A stretch of DNA of 7,974 nt. Source: JAPLYB01 sp964481435 (lineage in GTDB: Archaea > Nanobdellota > Nanobdellia > Pacearchaeales > UBA284). The translations under genes and the position numbers were made by a program. The stretch spans positions 1-7,974 of the forward strand of contig CAYZTH010000029.1 in assembly GCA_964481435.1 (NCBI GenBank). Direction: 5' to 3'. The notes under the pieces are model-generated. The model saw only the letters and a program-made list of their open reading frames with translations. It had not been told where the DNA came from and ran no database searches. Positions 5,550 through 7,974 of this stretch are shown one piece after another; position 1 is the stretch's first letter, and each line of letters opens with the position of its first letter.

Positions 5550-5990
5550 TCACTTCTTCAGCTCTTTCAGCGCCTTCTTGAACTCAGAAACATCCTTGAA
5601 ATCCTTGTAGACTGAGGCGAATCTTACATAGGCTACTGGATCAAGTTTCTTCAATTTCTTCATGATAAGCTCTCCGATGAACTTGCTCGGAACTTCAGAT
5701 TTATCATGAGACTTTATCTTTATCTCTACTTCATTTATTAGATTATCAATTTTATCCTGGCTTACTGGTCTCTTTTCACACGCTCTAAGAACTCCGTTCT
5801 TTACCTTTTCTCGGTCATAGACTTGTCTTCTTCCATCTTTCTTGATGACAACGAGCTGAGTCTCGATTCTCTCATGAGTTGTAAATCTTCTCTTGCATTT
5901 TAGGCACTCTCTTCTTCTTCGTGTGCAAGAATCTTTACCCTCTCTTTTATCAAGAACCTTTGTATCTCCTAAACAATATGGGCATTTCAT
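5550..5990 (-). CDS. nrdR: Transcriptional repressor NrdR
   Basis: NrdR is a cytoplasmic zinc-ribbon/ATP-cone repressor that senses ATP versus dATP and shuts off ribonucleotide reductase genes when dNTPs are plentiful. All hallmarks are present in 146 residues, close to the usual size of about 150. The zinc ribbon is C3-x2-C6 and C29-x2-C32, with the basic strip RRRRECLKCKRRFTTHER (24-41). The ATP-cone covers about 46-136, with VVIKKDGRRQVYDREKV (47-63), ACEKRPVS (70-77), EVPSKFIGELIM (99-110) and AYVRFASVYKDF (120-131). It is followed by nrdD on the same strand, its likely target. NrdR is near-universal in bacteria and uncommon in archaea, so this copy was probably acquired from bacteria by an ancestor. 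A TATA box about 32 bases before the ATG fits an archaeal promoter with a leader of a few bases. Confidence 0.96.
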   Translation of the reverse strand: MKCPYCLGDTKVLDKREGKDSCTRRRRECLKCKRRFTTHERIETQLVVIKKDGRRQVYDREKVKNGVLRACEKRPVSQDKIDNLINEVEIKIKSHDKSEVPSKFIGELIMKKLKKLDPVAYVRFASVYKDFKDVSEFKKALKELKK

Positions 5991-6017
5991 AGTTATATAC
6001 TAGGGATTGTACCTTTT

Positions 6018-6049
6018 TTTATATAATCCACTACTGGTGGTATTGTGTT
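6018..6049 (-). promoter_or_regulatory. nrdR promoter with a NrdR-box-like half-site
   Basis: On the minus strand TTATATAAA (6026-6018) is the TATA box, centred about 32 bases before the nrdR ATG. Just upstream are the short inverted repeat CCAC-TACTG-GTGG (6028-6040) and AACACAAT (6049-6042). The last repeats exactly the 8-mer found before nrdD at 5439-5446. ACACAATA matches the left eight bases of the bacterial NrdR consensus, while the right half does not match. Autoregulation of nrdR is a reasonable inference. Confidence 0.4.
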
Positions 6050-6096
6050 ATTTATAAATCTTATGATATTTTCTTAATAAATTCATTAACAAAATC

Positions 6097-6106
6097 TTTT
6101 TATATT
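6097..6106 (+). promoter_or_regulatory. TATA element of the antiporter gene
   Basis: TTTTTATATT is centred about 43 bases before the ATG at 6145. It predicts a start near 6128 and a leader of about 17 bases that contains AGAGG (6132-6136) eight bases before the ATG as a Shine-Dalgarno. Confidence 0.45.
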
Positions 6107-6144
6107 CTCTTTTCTTAAAAGGATATCAAAAAGAGGAATAAAAT

Positions 6145-7875
6145 ATGGATTTTTCAGGAATAATTGGAAACAGCGTAAGTTCTATATTTCTAACAAATCC
6201 CTTCTCAAATCCTTCTGTATTATTCAGCATAGCCTTGGTCGTGATAATCGCGGCAGTTCTAGCATTGATATCAAAATTATTGAAACAAGAGCTTATTTTG
6301 GCATATATCGTTGCAGGCATAATTATCGGCCCCCTTGTTTTGGGATTAATAAAAGATCCTTCATTAATTAACGGGTTCGCTGAAGTGGGAATAGCTTTCT
6401 TATTATTTGTGGCCGGTTTAGAAATGAGTTTAAAAAAATTGAAAAGTAGTGTTGGGACATCCCTTCTTGCAGGAATTATTCAAGTAGCCTCTGTTACAAT
6501 AGCCGGATTTTTTGTTTTAATTGCGTTTTCTTTTTCAAAAATAGAAGCAATTTGGATTGCTTTGGCAATTTCCTTTAGTTCAACCGTGGTTATTACAAAG
6601 ATTCTCTCTGATAAAAATGAGCTTAATACCTTACATGCCCGGCTTATTGTTGGAATCATGCTTGTGCAAGATGTATTGGCAATTATTGCCCTAGCAATTT
6701 TATCTAAGGAGTTTAACCCTCTGTTCATGTTAATTTCACTAGGAAAATTAGTTTTTCTTGTAGCGATTGCATTTTTACTTAACAAGGTAATTAAGCCAGT
6801 GATTAAAAAAGCAGCAAAATCCTCCGAACTTTTGTTTGTTTTTTCTTTAGCAGTATTATTCCTTTTTGTAGCGCTATCTTACTTATTAAAGACGTCTATA
6901 GCAACGGGAGCATTTATAGCAGGAATTCTTTTGGCGAATACAAATTTTAAATTAGAGATAGAATCAAAAACAAAATCACTTAGGGATTTCTTTTCAGTAA
7001 TGTTCTTTGTCGCAGTTGGTTTATGGTTGAATAATATTTCAAAAGAAGTTTTATGGCCTTTAATCCCCATGCTAGTTGTTTTATTTATTGTAGAGCCACT
7101 ATTTACCGCATTAATTCTGAGAATTAAGGGATATACCACAAGAACATCTCTAGAAATAGGATTTTCCTTTGCGCAGCTTAGCGAATTCACTTTAATACTA
7201 TGTCTCACAGCACTTAGTTTTGGTGTTATTTCTCAAAGAGGATTTGATTTAGTAGTCTTAATGGCAGTTATCTCGATTGCTGCAACACCATATATCTTAA
7301 AATTCAGCAAGAAATTCAGTCCTTTCTTCGGTCATCTCTTTGATTCGATAAAGATTCCAACTAAACTAGAATCTAAGTATGATTATCTCGGCGAAGACAA
7401 AAAAACAATTCTTTTAATCGGTTGCCACAGGATGGGCACAATTTATTTAAAAAATTTAGAGAAATACAAAAACAAATTGATTGTCTTGGATTATAATCCC
7501 CAGATTATTCAAGCTTTATCAAAACAAAAAATTTCTTGCATATATGGGGATGTGGATAATGAAGAATTCCTCCGGAGAATTACCGCAAGCAATTTAAAAA
7601 TTGTTATTTCAACTGTTCCAGAAAAAGAGGATAATCTCCTGATCATATCTCACTTCAAAAAGATATCTCGGGGTATTTTTGTTGTTGTTACATCAAGGAC
7701 AATTGATGATGCTCTCAAGTTCTATGATGCTGGAGCAGATTATGTAATCTTGCCAGAGGTCATAAGTGCAGAGCAGAGCCTGGACATAATTAAGAAGACA
7801 AACAAGTCAGAGTTCAAGAAGCTCAAGCAAGATCACATTAAGTATCTAAAAGAACTGCATGAAATTCTGTACTAA
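6145..7875 (+). CDS. KefB-like CPA2 cation:proton antiporter with RCK domain
   Basis: This 576-residue inner-membrane exchanger belongs to monovalent cation:proton antiporter family 2 and would swap K+ or Na+ for protons to control ion balance and pH. Residues about 24-386 hold some 12-13 hydrophobic segments. Family signatures are AYIVAGIIIGPLVLG (53-67), FLLFVAGLEM (85-94), SFSSTVVITKIL (143-154) and LVQDVLAI (173-180), where Asp176 is the expected ion-binding acid in the QD form. A soluble RCK/TrkA-N Rossmann domain follows (about 419-540), with ILLIGCHRMG (422-431) as the nucleotide-binding turn and Asp449 ending the second strand (LIVLDYNP). The usual GxGxxG is replaced by GCHRMG, so binding of NAD(H) may be altered. 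No TrkA-C domain follows; only a charged tail of about 35 residues. It is divergent from nrdR and has no clear functional link to the reductase genes. The exact ion cannot be read from the sequence. Confidence 0.93.
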   Translation: MDFSGIIGNSVSSIFLTNPFSNPSVLFSIALVVIIAAVLALISKLLKQELILAYIVAGIIIGPLVLGLIKDPSLINGFAEVGIAFLLFVAGLEMSLKKLKSSVGTSLLAGIIQVASVTIAGFFVLIAFSFSKIEAIWIALAISFSSTVVITKILSDKNELNTLHARLIVGIMLVQDVLAIIALAILSKEFNPLFMLISLGKLVFLVAIAFLLNKVIKPVIKKAAKSSELLFVFSLAVLFLFVALSYLLKTSIATGAFIAGILLANTNFKLEIESKTKSLRDFFSVMFFVAVGLWLNNISKEVLWPLIPMLVVLFIVEPLFTALILRIKGYTTRTSLEIGFSFAQLSEFTLILCLTALSFGVISQRGFDLVVLMAVISIAATPYILKFSKKFSPFFGHLFDSIKIPTKLESKYDYLGEDKKTILLIGCHRMGTIYLKNLEKYKNKLIVLDYNPQIIQALSKQKISCIYGDVDNEEFLRRITASNLKIVISTVPEKEDNLLIISHFKKISRGIFVVVTSRTIDDALKFYDAGADYVILPEVISAEQSLDIIKKTNKSEFKKLKQDHIKYLKELHEILY

Positions 7876-7924
7876 ATAAACAAGATTGTAGAAGCACGGA
7901 GAGTGCATAGGGGGACCGATACTT

Positions 7925-7957
7925 TTACTTCTTTTCAAGATCAAGAAGTAACTTTTT
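7925..7957 (+). terminator. Inverted repeat followed by T-run after the antiporter gene
   Basis: TTACTTCTT (7925-7933) and AAGAAGTAA (7943-7951) pair perfectly around a 9-base loop and are followed by CTTTTT. This resembles an intrinsic terminator 50 bases past the antiporter stop. If a minus-strand gene ends here, the repeat may be a by-product of its Lys and Leu codons. Confidence 0.35.
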
Positions 7958-7974
7958 CATCTCAAATATAAACT
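7925..7974 (-). CDS. Possible C-terminal end of a gene entering from the right
   Basis: On the minus strand an open frame runs from the window edge to a TAA at 7927-7925 and reads FIFEMKKLLLDLEKK. The charged helical ending looks like a natural C-terminus, and it would be convergent with the antiporter gene, leaving a 49-base gap. It is only 15 codons, so it could be chance. The same bases form a 9-base inverted repeat, which is an alternative explanation. Confidence 0.4.
   Translation of the reverse strand, partial: FIFEMKKLLLDLEKK

Noticed and set aside
5354..5610. Two short plus-strand frames in the nrdR-nrdD gap (5354-5542 and 5410-5610)
   Set aside because: They cover the nrdD promoter and operator-like elements, have unbalanced Lys/Asn/Phe composition, overlap each other, and one runs into nrdR antisense.
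5990..6002. TAGTTATATACTA, an imperfect palindrome touching the nrdR start codon, as an NrdR box
   Set aside because: The arms are only four bases and do not match the NrdR consensus ends (ACAC/GTGT). In AT-rich DNA such a pattern is easily due to chance.
7876..7924. A small RNA after the antiporter gene (GCAC-GGAGA-GTGC hairpin near 7893-7905)
   Set aside because: The stem is only four base pairs and no promoter or known RNA signature is present.

Overview
The window looks archaeal, most likely a small-genome DPANN-type lineage (Woesearchaeota or Pacearchaeota-like; this placement is inference). The evidence is a tRNA-Val gene interrupted after position 37 by an intron with a bulge-helix-bulge splice structure, no encoded CCA, TATA boxes about 24-32 bases before several start codons with little or no leader, and compact AT-rich spacing.

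Left part (1-1315): a hairpin at the left edge, an unrecognised 135-residue protein on +, a 201-residue protein with two membrane segments on - (the two stop codons overlap), then the intron-containing tRNA-Val(CAC) on +. Middle (1316-5990): a minus-strand set holding a GNAT acetyltransferase, the radical-SAM activase NrdG, the class III anaerobic ribonucleotide reductase NrdD, and its likely repressor NrdR. A second, very AT-rich GNAT gene lies on + between nrdG and nrdD, its stop codon directly abutting that of nrdD. Right part (5991-7974): a divergent promoter region, a KefB-like CPA2 cation:proton antiporter with a C-terminal RCK domain on +, and probably the last codons of another minus-strand gene at the right edge.

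The unifying theme is anaerobic dNTP synthesis. NrdG would install the glycyl radical on NrdD, NrdD would reduce ribonucleoside triphosphates, and NrdR would sense ATP/dATP through its ATP-cone and control transcription. Upstream of both nrdD and nrdR I see repeated (A/G)CACAA(T/A) elements that match the left half of the bacterial NrdR box, plus an 8-bp inverted repeat at the expected transcription start of nrdD. The window contains no CRISPR array, insertion sequence or rRNA that I could recognise.
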